This document shows positions 15,251 to 24,558 of a stretch of DNA of 39,910 nucleotides, piece by piece. The notes under the pieces were generated by a model. It did no database searches. It was not told where the DNA came from and worked only from the letters and a program-made list of their open reading frames with translations. How positions within the stretch are numbered: position 1 is the stretch's first letter; each line of letters opens with the position of its first letter. Both the position numbers and the translations under genes were made by a program. Origin of the DNA: Caldilineaceae bacterium (GTDB taxonomy: Bacteria; Chloroflexota; Anaerolineae; Caldilineales; Caldilineaceae); contig JAGRCP010000053.1 of the NCBI GenBank assembly GCA_020433455.1, positions 1 to 39,910 of the forward strand, read 5' to 3'.

Positions 15251-16744
15251 CTACGCGATATTGCTCGCCGCGTGTTGGAGCGTTTCCATGGCCTGATCAA
15301 TCGTGAAGCTCGGCGGTTTTTGCTGGGGCGGAAACTCCTTGAAAGTTTGGAGCAGATTGGCGACGTACCCTTGCGCGGGGATGGCCAGGAACGACGCCTT
15401 GCGATACATCCAATCTACGTACGTGTTCGATGCCACGCTCGCCCGCTCATATGGATCGGTCCGCAGGTTGAACAACATGGGCACCCGCAAACGCGTGAAC
15501 GGGCTCTGCCATACCTTGAAGGTTCCCGGGGTGTCCTGGGATAAAAAGACCAACTTCCAGTTGTCGTAGCGCAAGGCAGCCAGATCGCCGTCATCGGTGA
15601 AGTAGAAGAAGCTTTCGCGCGGCGACTCCTCTGACTCGCCCGACAGGTAGTCGTTCAGATCATATCCGTCAAGGTGCTGCTTGAACTTCTTGCCCGCCAG
15701 CTCCTTGCCTTCGAGCAACTGCTCCTTGATATCCGGGTTGCCCGCCAGGGTGCAAAACGTCACGAACCAGTCCTGCAGGCTTGTAATTCCGTTGAGGATC
15801 TCGCCTTCGCGCCACGTCCCTGGGTAGCGCGCGAGACACGGTACGCGGAACGCGCCCTCCCAGTTGGTGTCCTTCTCATTGCGGAACGGGGTATACCCTG
15901 AATCGGGCCATGTGTTCAACTGGGGGCCGTTGTCGGTCGTATACACCACGATCGTGTCGCCGGCGATGCCCAGTTCATCGAGATAGTTGACGAGTTCGCC
16001 GATCCCCTCGTCGTGGTCGATCATGGTGTCGTGGTAGCGCGATTGCCAGCGGCCCGCCTGGAGCACCGAGTCGGGCTTTGTCTGTGTCCAGAGGTGCATA
16101 TGCGTGGTGTTGTGCCACACGAAGAAGGGTTCGTCCGCGTCGACGGCCTCCTTGATGAACCGCTTGCTTTCGGCCATGAACTCGTCGTCGATTGTCTGAA
16201 TGCGCTCTAACGTCAGTTCACCCTTGTCCTCGGTGCGACCGTCGGCCCACGCATGGGTCAGGTTCTTCGGTCCCCATTTCTCACGGAAGCCGGGGAAATC
16301 CTTGTCGCTGGGGTAGTCGATGTCAAAGGGATCTTCGTAGGCGTTCAGATGGTAAAAGACGCCGTAGAATTCATCGAAGCCGTGGCGCGTCGGCAGATGT
16401 TCCGGACGGTCGCCGAAATGGTTCTTGCCGAACTGCCCCGTGCGATAGCCCATGTCTTTGAGGGCCCAGGCAAGCGTGACCGTTTCGTCCTCCATCCCGT
16501 ACTTTGCGTTGGGCATGCCCACCTTGGTCAGCCCTGTGCGGAAGGGGATCTGTCCGGTGATGAACGCGGCTCTCCCCGCCGTACAGCTCTGCTCGGCGTA
16601 GAAGTCGGTGAACATGATCCCTTCTTTGGCAAGCCGGTCGATGTTGGGGGTTTTATATCCCATCACGCCGTGGGAATAGCAGCTGAGGTTGTTGATGCCG
16701 ATATCGTCGCCCATGATGAACAGAATGTTTGGCTGCTTTGCCAT
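15251..16744 (-). CDS. Type I (formylglycine) sulfatase B
   Basis: Cytoplasmic sulfatase of 497 residues, the closest paralogue of sulfatase A in the window: it has the same start pattern (MAKQPNILFIMGDDIG) and the same spacing of catalytic residues (Asp13-Asp14, Cys54 in CTAGR, Lys107 and His109 in FGKNHFGD, TDNG and the following Lys). I chose ATG 16744 because GGAGGG lies just upstream; the 15 extra upstream codons (MFQQRESNTNYGG) look like leader. No signal peptide. Sequence between the motifs differs from A (for example YEDPFDIDYPSDKDF against QDPEDPDWPPEKDF), so substrate preference may differ. Confidence 0.95.
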   Translation of the reverse strand: MAKQPNILFIMGDDIGINNLSCYSHGVMGYKTPNIDRLAKEGIMFTDFYAEQSCTAGRAAFITGQIPFRTGLTKVGMPNAKYGMEDETVTLAWALKDMGYRTGQFGKNHFGDRPEHLPTRHGFDEFYGVFYHLNAYEDPFDIDYPSDKDFPGFREKWGPKNLTHAWADGRTEDKGELTLERIQTIDDEFMAESKRFIKEAVDADEPFFVWHNTTHMHLWTQTKPDSVLQAGRWQSRYHDTMIDHDEGIGELVNYLDELGIAGDTIVVYTTDNGPQLNTWPDSGYTPFRNEKDTNWEGAFRVPCLARYPGTWREGEILNGITSLQDWFVTFCTLAGNPDIKEQLLEGKELAGKKFKQHLDGYDLNDYLSGESEESPRESFFYFTDDGDLAALRYDNWKLVFLSQDTPGTFKVWQSPFTRLRVPMLFNLRTDPYERASVASNTYVDWMYRKASFLAIPAQGYVANLLQTFKEFPPQQKPPSFTIDQAMETLQHAASNIA

Positions 16745-16934
16745 GGTATTCCCTCCATAATTTGTATTGGATTCGCGCTGTTGAAACAAATGACGAGATC
16801 AAGTTGAACGATAGTCAGACAAACTCAGTTGCTGCCGGATCCGCACTCGAACCGACGACCGCCTGTCGTCCTCGCCCGACAGGCTTACCCGTTGCGGAGC
16901 TGCCGAGCAAGGACAAAAACAACGGCTGAAAGCC

Positions 16935-18380
16935 CTACTGTTTGGGAACGAAGCTCTCGACCGTCTGGCGCGGCGGGAACTCCTTGAACGTCTCGGCGAA
17001 CTCGGCGATGATGTCCTTCATGGGCGCAAACATGTACATACGTCGCACCAGCCACTCGGTGTAGCCCGCTCCGACCTCCGGCGAAATCTCAAACGGATCG
17101 CCGCGCAGGTCGATGAGGATCGGCGCCTTGTAGGGGTGTTGGGTGTCGAGCCAGGCGCTGAAGCCGTCGGCGATCTGACCGCTGAGGTTGGCCTTGAAGC
17201 GGCCGTAGCGCACCGCGCCCAGGGAGCCGTCGTCCACAAAGAAGAAGAACTCCTTGCGCGGCCATTCTTCACTCTCGCCGGACAGCGCGGGCAGCATGTT
17301 GTAGCCGTCCAGATGGACCTTGAACTGTTTGCCGTTGGCCTCGCGGCCCGTTTTGAGATCCTCTTTAACGGTTGGGTTGCCGGCCGCAGCGAGGAGGGTG
17401 GGCACCATGTCCTCGAGGGAGAAGATGTCGTTGTTGACCGTGTTCGGTTCGATCACGCCCGGCCAGCGGATGAAGAGGGGGATGCGGAAGCCGCCCTCCC
17501 AGGTGGTGGCCTTCTCGCCGCGGAAGGGCGTTGTGCCGCCGTCGGGCCAGCCGAATTTCTCGGCCCCGTTGTCGGTTGTGTAGACCACGATGGTGTTGTC
17601 GTCGATTCCCAGTTCAGTGAGCTTGTCCAGCAGCACGCCGATGTGGCCATCATGTTCGACCATGCCGTCTGCTTCCACGCCCAACCCGGTGACGCCCTTG
17701 GATTCGGGCTTGAGATGGGTGAAGATGTGCATCCGCGTCGAGTTGAAATAACAGAGGAAGGGGCGATCTTCGGCCACGGCCCGCTCCATAAAATCGAGCG
17801 AGGCCGCGAGGAACTCCTCGTCAATGGTCTCCATGCGCTTGGGATCCAGAGGGCCGGTGTCTTCGACCGTCTGGCCGCCCTTGCCGTCAGCTTTCGACTT
17901 GAGCACCCCGCGCGGGCCATACTTCTTGAGGAACTCGTCATTCTTGGGAAAGTCGACGTTCCACGGCTCCTCTTCGGAGTTCAGGTGATAGAGGTTGCCG
18001 AAGAATTCATCGAAACCGTGCATCGTGGGAAGCTGGTGGTCATGATCGCCCACGTGGTTCTTGCCGAACTGGCCGCAGAAGTAGCCCTCATCCTGCAGGA
18101 GATCGCCGATGGTGGGGTCCAGGTCGCTGATGCCGCCGGGGCTGTGGGGCATGCCGATCTTGAGCAGGCCGGTGCGGCGCGGGCACTGGCCGGTGATGAA
18201 CGCCGCGCGCCCGGCAGTACAACTCTGCTGTCCATAGGCGTCGGTAAACATCGCGCCCTCATGCGCGATGCGATCAATGTTGGGCGTGCGGTAGCCCATC
18301 ACGCCGTGGTTGACCGCGCTGAGGTTAAACCACCCGATATCGTCACCCATGATAAACAGGATGTTGGGCTTTTTTGCCAT
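16935..18380 (-). CDS. Type I (formylglycine) sulfatase C
   Basis: Cytoplasmic sulfatase of 481 residues and first of the tandem trio in transcription order. It begins MAKKPNILFIMGDDIG, with Cys54 of CTAGR as formylglycine precursor, Lys107 and His109 in FGKNHVGD, STRMH for the usual His region, and TDNGAEKFGWPDGGTTPF for the distal metal ligands. It starts at ATG 18380 behind CGGAGAA. It is more diverged than A and B: FCGQFGKN replaces RTGQFGKN, and the C-terminal region is shorter. There is no signal peptide or membrane segment. Confidence 0.95.
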   Translation of the reverse strand: MAKKPNILFIMGDDIGWFNLSAVNHGVMGYRTPNIDRIAHEGAMFTDAYGQQSCTAGRAAFITGQCPRRTGLLKIGMPHSPGGISDLDPTIGDLLQDEGYFCGQFGKNHVGDHDHQLPTMHGFDEFFGNLYHLNSEEEPWNVDFPKNDEFLKKYGPRGVLKSKADGKGGQTVEDTGPLDPKRMETIDEEFLAASLDFMERAVAEDRPFLCYFNSTRMHIFTHLKPESKGVTGLGVEADGMVEHDGHIGVLLDKLTELGIDDNTIVVYTTDNGAEKFGWPDGGTTPFRGEKATTWEGGFRIPLFIRWPGVIEPNTVNNDIFSLEDMVPTLLAAAGNPTVKEDLKTGREANGKQFKVHLDGYNMLPALSGESEEWPRKEFFFFVDDGSLGAVRYGRFKANLSGQIADGFSAWLDTQHPYKAPILIDLRGDPFEISPEVGAGYTEWLVRRMYMFAPMKDIIAEFAETFKEFPPRQTVESFVPKQ

Positions 18381-18536
18381 GATGGTTCTCCGTGTATTTT
18401 GGTTGTGAGTGTGTCGGCCGAAAAGGTAGGTTGGAGAGTAAAAACACAGGTGCGGACGCCATCGGCTATTATAAAACGGATGTAACTTATTGTAAAAAAC
18501 ATTACTATTCTGTTGGACGGAAGCGGCGCAAATTTA

Positions 18537-19790
18537 TCAAAAACGTCGGGCCTCCAGCAGCGCGCGGGCCGTTGTCAGGGAGAGCACCAGCGGGTTCGCG
18601 GCCAGAGCCAGGGCCATGCCGGGGCGGTCTTCCTCCCAAATCGATCGCGCTGCCGCCCACTGATATTCGGCCAGCATTTTCAGGAGTCCGACGACTTCCG
18701 ACGGAAGGGTTGATTGGGGAGTCAGTGCAGCGCTTTCCCGGGCCAGGCGGGCCGGTCCCTCCACAATGCGGTCGGACGCGAAATCGGGCAGCGCACCCTT
18801 GTTGGGCAAATTGAGGGTGAACGCGCTGCCGTCTCGCCGCACCAGGCCAGCCAGCACGTCCACCGCCATATCGCCAAAGATGGAACCGCCGCGCACATGG
18901 CTTAATTGGGGGGCGGGCGCGGTTATTTGTTCCTGGAAATGGGCGTAATAGCCGGGCAAACTTTCCATAATGGCTTGCGCCCGAGTCTGGGACGCCGCCT
19001 GGGCTTCGGCTACAGTCTCTTCCCGGTAGTAGTAATATTGCAAATAGCTGTTGGGCAGACGGCCGTACGCGTCGGCCAGGCGAAATTGGCGCTTGACCCG
19101 GGGCGTCACGTCCGGGCTTGCCAGCACGCGCGGCATCCCCCGGCGCATGACCTCAATACCGTCCTCGTCGTCGATGGTGAAACGCGTGCTCCACGTGGCG
19201 TGATTCAGGCCGATGGACTCCAACTCTACCCGGGCATCGGGCCTGCCCAGCGCGCTGAGAATTTGCTTGCTGTCATCCTTGCTCTGATCGCAGATGCTGA
19301 TGCAGGGCACGGTGCTGAAGTGGGTGACCGCCTCGGCTACGATCTGGGTAGGGTTCGTGTAGTTAATCAGCGTGGCGTTGGGCGCAACGCTCGTTATGTC
19401 CTCAATAATGGACTTGATGACGGGTAGGGTGCGCATGGCAAAAAAGAAGCCGCCGGGACCGATAGTCTCCTGTCCGATGATGCCATAGCGTAAGGGAATA
19501 ATTTCGTCCAGGTAGCGCGCGGGAAAACCGCCGGCCCGAAAGGTGGTCAGGACATAATCAGCGTCGGCAATGGCTTCCTGCTGTTCGCTTGTGGCGGTGA
19601 TGGTTAGGTCTGCGCCGGCCGTTTCCGCCATGCGCTGCGCCAGCCGCTGTACAATCGCCAGTTGGGGCTGGGTAATGTCCATGAGGGCCAGCTCGCCGCC
19701 GACAAAGGTCGCGGCCTGCTGGATAAAGGCGTAGAGTAGGCTGGGCGCATACGCGCTGCCGCCGCCTATGATTGCAATTTTAAGCGCCAT
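18537..19790 (-). CDS. Glycoside hydrolase family 4 (NAD-dependent) glycosidase
   Basis: GH4 enzymes cleave alpha or beta glycosides by an unusual oxidation/elimination route using NAD+ and a divalent metal. The 417-residue product shows the Rossmann loop GGGSAYAP at residues 9-16, RAGGF near 86, QETIGPGG at 107-114, NYTNPTQ at 143-149, and the metal-binding pair Cys167 (ICDQ) and His197 (GLNHATW). It starts at ATG 19790 behind AGAGGTGG and overlaps the end of the PfkB gene by 25 bases, so the two are translated together. Placed with sulfatases and a sugar importer, it would cleave a desulfated (or sulfated) glycoside in the cytoplasm. Sugar and linkage are not determined. Confidence 0.94.
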   Translation of the reverse strand: MALKIAIIGGGSAYAPSLLYAFIQQAATFVGGELALMDITQPQLAIVQRLAQRMAETAGADLTITATSEQQEAIADADYVLTTFRAGGFPARYLDEIIPLRYGIIGQETIGPGGFFFAMRTLPVIKSIIEDITSVAPNATLINYTNPTQIVAEAVTHFSTVPCISICDQSKDDSKQILSALGRPDARVELESIGLNHATWSTRFTIDDEDGIEVMRRGMPRVLASPDVTPRVKRQFRLADAYGRLPNSYLQYYYYREETVAEAQAASQTRAQAIMESLPGYYAHFQEQITAPAPQLSHVRGGSIFGDMAVDVLAGLVRRDGSAFTLNLPNKGALPDFASDRIVEGPARLARESAALTPQSTLPSEVVGLLKMLAEYQWAAARSIWEEDRPGMALALAANPLVLSLTTARALLEARRF

Positions 19791-20704
19791 GCTTCCACCT
19801 CTTGAAGTGTGGGGCAGCCCAGGCTGCCGCTGATGCGTGTCGTTGCCAATCCGCCGCAGACCGCGCCCATCTCCATGGACGTTGTCAGCGACTGACCGTT
19901 GATAAGTCCGTACAAAAAACCTGCGTCAAAAGAGTCGCCCGCGCCCGTCGTATCCACGGGCGCGATGGGAATGGGGGGTACCCGCACGGCCGTTTCGCCC
20001 GCGCGCGTGTAGGCGACGGCGCCCCGGCTGCCCTGTTTGAGAATCAATTGCCCGCGGGACATGCGCCGGCTGACATCATGCGCGGCGTCCGCTACGCTGC
20101 GGCTTTCCGCCAGATAAAGCAGCTCCATCTCGTTGGGTAAAAAGAAGTCCAGCTCAGGAATGATGTCCTGTACCGTCTTGCTGCGCAGCGCTTCTTCATC
20201 CCACCCGGGATCAAAGGAGACGGTCATCCCTGCGTCATGGGCCAGGGCGCAGATGCGGGGCGTCTCCAGGACGGCCCAGAAGCTGCAAATGTGGAGATGT
20301 TGCGCGCCGGACTGCTTCAGGATCGTCTCCAAATCCGGCGGCGTGGAAGGCCGACGGAAGCGGGTAATAAAGGCTCGGTCCCGAGGAAAGGAGAGGGCCA
20401 CTGTAAGCTGATGCAGCGCTTCAGCGTGGCGGCGGGTGAGACTTCGATCCAGCTCCAGATCATCCAGCATGGTTGCCATGAGCTTGCTCAGGGAATCGTT
20501 GCCCAGATCGGCGATCAGGCCCACTTTTGCGCCCAGCCGGCGGAGCCCCGCGGCGACGATGGCGCTGCCGCCCAGGGCCACCGCAAAATTGTCGGCGAAG
20601 ATTTCCTTGCCCAGGGCAGGCATAGCCGGCAGATCGGTGAAGATCATGTCGCAGAAGATGGGGCCATAGACCAAAATGTCGAAATTGGATGGGGATTGGC
20701 TCAT
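19766..20704 (-). CDS. PfkB-family carbohydrate kinase
   Basis: ATP-dependent sugar or nucleoside kinase of the ribokinase/PfkB family, 312 residues. The N-terminal region LGKEIFADNFAVALGGSAIV-type gives the substrate-binding glycines (GGSA near 45-48). FFLPNEMELLYLAE near 187 is the mid-domain signature, and DTTGAGDSFDAGFL at 251-264 holds the anion hole and catalytic base Asp257. The start ATG overlaps the preceding sulfatase stop as ATGA, and the 3' end overlaps the GH4 gene by 25 bases. This tight coupling suggests the kinase phosphorylates the monosaccharide released by that pathway. Sugar specificity is unknown. Confidence 0.93.
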   Translation of the reverse strand: MSQSPSNFDILVYGPIFCDMIFTDLPAMPALGKEIFADNFAVALGGSAIVAAGLRRLGAKVGLIADLGNDSLSKLMATMLDDLELDRSLTRRHAEALHQLTVALSFPRDRAFITRFRRPSTPPDLETILKQSGAQHLHICSFWAVLETPRICALAHDAGMTVSFDPGWDEEALRSKTVQDIIPELDFFLPNEMELLYLAESRSVADAAHDVSRRMSRGQLILKQGSRGAVAYTRAGETAVRVPPIPIAPVDTTGAGDSFDAGFLYGLINGQSLTTSMEMGAVCGGLATTRISGSLGCPTLQEVEAWRLKLQS

Positions 20705-21990
20705 AGCTGAAAGAGGCGTTGCCGCGAGTCGCTATAGTAGGGCGAAGCGATGGGGCCGTCCAGGAGCGGATCCCGGGTTTCTGTCATCCAGTTTCGCAAG
20801 CGGCGGATCAGATCGGCGCGTACGGCTTGCGCCTCCGGCCGATCAAACAGATTAACCCGCTCGAACGGATCCGCGCGCAGATCGTACAGCTCGAAGGGCG
20901 GACGCTCGGCAATAATTTCGTCGATCATCTGGGGGTAGATAGGGCTGCGCATGACGTCGCCGGGGACGTTCATGATGTCGGTTTCTCCGTTCCAGATTAG
21001 CTTGTGGCTGTTGCTGCGCACGGCGCGCTGGGGCTCGTACGCGGTGTGAAAGGTTTTTTCGGCAAAGACGGCTTCCCGGGGCGTATATGCCTCGCCGCGC
21101 AGCAAGGGTGCAAAGGAGCGGCCCTGCAAATTGTCTGAGGCGGGAATATGCAGCATGTCCAGGATAGCGGGCGTCACGTCCACGTTGCTGATCAGCTCGT
21201 TGTAAACGCGTCCGCTGGTCAATCCCAGGGGCGGGCTCAGCATGATCAGCGAGATTTCCAGCCCGGCGTCATACAGGGTGCACTTGGCTCGGGGCATGGC
21301 GATGCCGTGATCGGTGACGAAGATGAGCCAGCTCTCTTCCAGGAGATCGCTGGCTTGCAGGGATGCAACTATGCGCCCGATTGCTGCATCCATCTGGCGG
21401 ACGACGCCCTGAAACCGGGCGAACTCTTCCGCCGCCTCCTGGGTCTGGGGCAGATAGGCCGGCACGTCTACGCCCAGGGAAGAATCTGGCGGAGCCTGGC
21501 CATAGCGCCCCTGGCCGTCCCTGTGGGGATCGGTAAAGCCGATGTTGAGGAAGAACGGTTGATCCGGCCGCGCGGCCAGGAAATCCTCTGTCAGTTCGGG
21601 AATGTGCGCGCTTTCCGCGCATGGATACACGGCATCAAAGCCCAATTGCCTGACGGATTGCTCGTCCTGGGGCGCGACGTGCTGTGCGCCTATTAGCCCC
21701 GTGTGGTAGCCGGCTCTTTGCAAGCGCGCGGCCAGATGCTCTTCGTCCGGGTGCAGGCCCCAGGCGAAGGGCGGATGGGCCAGACCCAACATGCCATTGG
21801 CGTGGGGATAGCGCCCCGTGTACAGCGCGGCGCGGCTGGGGCTGCATTGGGGAGAGGTGCAAAAGGCGTTGTCGAAGCGCACGCCCGCCTCGGCTATGGC
21901 ATCCAGATTCGGCGAGGGAATGGTCTCCCGCCCGTAGCAGCCCAGATACCGCCCCAAATCGTGGCAATCGATCAGGATAAGGTTCTTCAT
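20701..21990 (-). CDS. Sulfatase D, SGSH-like, CSPSR type
   Basis: Type I sulfatase of 429 residues, from a different branch than the tandem trio. The formylglycine motif is CSPSR with Cys49. The N-terminal metal motif is the spaced IDCHDLG (Asp8, Asp11), and DHGIAMPRAKCTLYD near residue 220 carries the second metal site and a Lys. The motif that normally reads GKxH is GAQH (residues 101-104), so the usual Lys is Ala. The overall layout resembles heparan N-sulfatase-like (SGSH-like) enzymes, but activity on N-sulfate is not shown. No signal peptide, so cytoplasmic. It lies 80 bases after the MalG-type permease and overlaps PfkB by 4 bases. Confidence 0.9.
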   Translation of the reverse strand: MKNLILIDCHDLGRYLGCYGRETIPSPNLDAIAEAGVRFDNAFCTSPQCSPSRAALYTGRYPHANGMLGLAHPPFAWGLHPDEEHLAARLQRAGYHTGLIGAQHVAPQDEQSVRQLGFDAVYPCAESAHIPELTEDFLAARPDQPFFLNIGFTDPHRDGQGRYGQAPPDSSLGVDVPAYLPQTQEAAEEFARFQGVVRQMDAAIGRIVASLQASDLLEESWLIFVTDHGIAMPRAKCTLYDAGLEISLIMLSPPLGLTSGRVYNELISNVDVTPAILDMLHIPASDNLQGRSFAPLLRGEAYTPREAVFAEKTFHTAYEPQRAVRSNSHKLIWNGETDIMNVPGDVMRSPIYPQMIDEIIAERPPFELYDLRADPFERVNLFDRPEAQAVRADLIRRLRNWMTETRDPLLDGPIASPYYSDSRQRLFQL

Positions 21991-22070
21991 CTCGCTCTCT
22001 TTCTACATCGGTTTGCTTGTATACGGCTGTTCAGTCTGCATTTTATCAGACTGGGATCAAAGCGAAACCG

Positions 22071-22913
22071 TTACCCTTTGACCGCGCCCGCGGTCAGCCC
22101 TTCGGCAATGCGATCCTGGAAGATCAGCACCAGGAGAACCAGCGGTAACGTCACGATAATGGCCGCGGCCATTATTTCGGCGATGGGCTCTTGCATGGAT
22201 TCATTGCCGCTGAATTTGGCGATGGCGACCGGAACCGTCTGCGCAGCCGGGTTGGTAATGGTGAAGTTGAGGGCGAAGAGATATTCATTCCATGAGCTGA
22301 CGAAGGAGAGCAGGCCCGTGGTGACCAGCGCCGGGGCCATAAGCGGCAGCAGAATCAGGCGGAAGCGCTGAAACGGCGTGGCGCCGTCTACGATGGCAGC
22401 CTGCTCGATTTCGCCCGGCAAGCCGCGGAAAAAGCTGGTGAGCACCCATACGGTAAAGGGAAGCGCGAAGACCGGATAGGTGAGAATGAGGGCAAAGGGC
22501 GTGCCAAAAACGTTGAAGTCGCGCACTACGGAGTAGAGGCCCGACAGAATAGATATTGCCGGAAACATGGTCATGGAAAGAACCAGGTAGAGCAGGGTCG
22601 TACGCCCCCGGAAACGCAGTCTCCCCAGAGCGTACGCGGCAAATGAGCCGATCATCAGCGATAAAAGCGCAGTTACGCTGGAGACAAACGCAGAGTTGCG
22701 CAACGCCAGGAGAAATGTGTTGTCCCGCAGCACATATTCATAGTTCTTAAGCGTAGGATTTTGGGGCAGATAAGTCGCCCGGCTGAACATCTCGTTTTCA
22801 GTCTTGAATGAGGTGGTGAAGGCCCAGTAAACGGGAAAGAGCGCGTAGACGGCAATGGCAATCACCAGAGCGTAGAAGAGAATGCGCTGACCTGACTCAA
22901 TCCATTTTTGCAT
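22071..22913 (-). CDS. Carbohydrate ABC permease, MalG-type
   Basis: Inner-membrane subunit of a CUT1-type sugar importer, 280 residues, six predicted membrane helices. It opens with one helix and the FSRATYLPQNPTLKNYEYVL-type segment typical of MalG relatives. The EAA loop for ATPase contact is EIEQAAIVDGATPFQRFRLILLPLMAPA near residues 180-207. It ends with DRIAEGLTAGAVKG, the usual C-terminal tail of this family. It begins 4 bases after the MalF-type gene. No MalK-type ATPase is in the operon, as is common where one ATPase serves many importers. Confidence 0.96.
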   Translation of the reverse strand: MQKWIESGQRILFYALVIAIAVYALFPVYWAFTTSFKTENEMFSRATYLPQNPTLKNYEYVLRDNTFLLALRNSAFVSSVTALLSLMIGSFAAYALGRLRFRGRTTLLYLVLSMTMFPAISILSGLYSVVRDFNVFGTPFALILTYPVFALPFTVWVLTSFFRGLPGEIEQAAIVDGATPFQRFRLILLPLMAPALVTTGLLSFVSSWNEYLFALNFTITNPAAQTVPVAIAKFSGNESMQEPIAEIMAAAIIVTLPLVLLVLIFQDRIAEGLTAGAVKG

Positions 22914-22917
22914 GCGG

Positions 22918-24513
22918 TTACTCCGTCTCTACTTTCAATGCGCGCATGTACAGCACGGCAAAGATCGAAATGATAAGGAAGAGAATAATGCTGATGGCCG
23001 ATGCGTAGCCGTCCCGCTGACTGTTGACCAGGGTTTCATAGTTGTAGGTGGCCATGGAGAGCTGCTGCCGTCCGAAGAGGACGTTAAAGAGGTCAAAGAC
23101 GCGCAATGCATCCAGGGTGCGGAAGACCAGCGCCACCGCGATGGTTGGTCGCAGGAGCGGTAGCGTGACGGCGAAAAATTTGCGCAGCGCGCCCGCGCCG
23201 TCCACATCGGCCGCTTCATACAGCTCCCGGGGGATGGATTGCAGGCCTGCTAACAGCAGGAGCGCCATGAAGGGGGCGGTTTTCCAGGCGTCTACCATAA
23301 TCACCGTGGGGAGTTGCAGAGCAACATCCGAGAGCCAGGCTTTGGGCGCATCAATCAGGGAAAGATCCATGAGCGCCCGGTTAATGACGCCCGCGCTGGA
23401 GTCTTTGAGCATGAGTTCCCACAGCCGGGCTGATACAACCGTGGGAATCGCCCAGGGCACCAGCATGACCGTGCGCATGAGGCCGCGTCCCACAAACTTG
23501 GAATTGACCGTCATGGCCATGAAGAGGGCGATGAGCAATTCCAGGGTGACCGAGATAACGGCGAACAGAATGGTGGTCTGGATGCTGCGCATGAAGTCCT
23601 GATCCAGCGCACTGACGGCCAGGGCCCGAGGCGTGCCTTGAAAAGGCAGAGAGATAGTCCAGACCGTACGAAAGCCCTCTGTGAGCAGTTCCCGATCAAT
23701 GGACGCCCAGCGGATATTGCCCCTGGGGTCGCGCACGCAGGCCGCGCTCTCTTCCTCGGCGCGGCAGTCAACCATGTCCACGCGTACGCCCATCAACTCC
23801 TGATAATTTTGCAAACCGATAAACGTTGGCACTTCGCCGCCGGCGAAACGCTTGTCCGTTAGGCTGCGAATAAAGGTCTGCTCCAGCGGGCGCGCCGCTA
23901 CCAGAAAAAAGACGGCCAGGGTGGGAATCAGCAACATCCAGGCAACCCGGACATCGCGCGATTGCAGCCCCTCCTGCCCGTAAAACGCCTGATCTATGCG
24001 CTGTTGCAGAATGTACCGGGCCAGCGCGAACAGGATGGCCAGGCCGGCCATGCCGATTATGCCGGGAAGGCTGATGGATACGGCTCCGTCTCCGGCGGGC
24101 TGTCGTATCTGTACGATGGCGCGAATAATCTGCACTAGGGCCATGAAGGCCGCGGTTGCGCTGAGCCAGGCGAGAACGGCATGGGCCCAGCGCGCGGTGA
24201 TGATGCTGTGCTTCAGCAATCCCCAGGCCAGGATAAATGAGAACAGGGCGAGACCAATTACCAGCAGCGGCAGAATGATGCCGAATTGGGTCAGGAAGGC
24301 CATGATGAGCGCCGGTTCTGTTTCGGCGTCGGCCGGAATGAAACCCAGCGCCATGCGGATGCCGGGGTCTTGCCAGACGGCGTTGCCCAGCCACGCCAGT
24401 AGCCCCGCGCCCAACAGCGCAAAGAGCGTACTCAACAGCGGGGCGATCGTCCCTTGCGGCCGGGCGGCAGGCGGAGAATTGCTTGGGAGAGAAGAATCTG
24501 GTGGCGGCTTCAT
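22918..24513 (-). CDS. Carbohydrate ABC permease, MalF-type, with extended N-terminus
   Basis: Partner permease of the same importer, 531 residues, against about 290-320 for most CUT1 relatives. Residues 1 to about 190 hold extra membrane helices (for example FALLGAGLLAWLGNAVW, FGIILPLLVIGLALFSFILAWGLL, GIIGMAGLAILFALARYIL). The standard MalF part starts near VRVAWMLLIPTLAVFFLV. A roughly 80-residue periplasmic insert contains VDMVDCRAEEESAACVRDP with two Cys that could form a disulfide. The EAA loop is ELYEAADVDGAGALRKFFAVTLPLLRP. No strong Shine-Dalgarno precedes ATG 24513. It is separated from the binding-protein gene by a hairpin at 24559-24613. Confidence 0.93.
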   Translation of the reverse strand: MKPPPDSSLPSNSPPAARPQGTIAPLLSTLFALLGAGLLAWLGNAVWQDPGIRMALGFIPADAETEPALIMAFLTQFGIILPLLVIGLALFSFILAWGLLKHSIITARWAHAVLAWLSATAAFMALVQIIRAIVQIRQPAGDGAVSISLPGIIGMAGLAILFALARYILQQRIDQAFYGQEGLQSRDVRVAWMLLIPTLAVFFLVAARPLEQTFIRSLTDKRFAGGEVPTFIGLQNYQELMGVRVDMVDCRAEEESAACVRDPRGNIRWASIDRELLTEGFRTVWTISLPFQGTPRALAVSALDQDFMRSIQTTILFAVISVTLELLIALFMAMTVNSKFVGRGLMRTVMLVPWAIPTVVSARLWELMLKDSSAGVINRALMDLSLIDAPKAWLSDVALQLPTVIMVDAWKTAPFMALLLLAGLQSIPRELYEAADVDGAGALRKFFAVTLPLLRPTIAVALVFRTLDALRVFDLFNVLFGRQQLSMATYNYETLVNSQRDGYASAISIILFLIISIFAVLYMRALKVETE

Positions 24514-24558
24514 AATGCAGGCGACTCGCTTTTGCGTAAAGAAGGGGTTACTATACAG

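Noticed and set aside
17136-18485. Plus-strand open frame of 449 codons opposite sulfatase C
   Set aside because: Antisense shadow of a clear sulfatase; no start signal or domain of its own.
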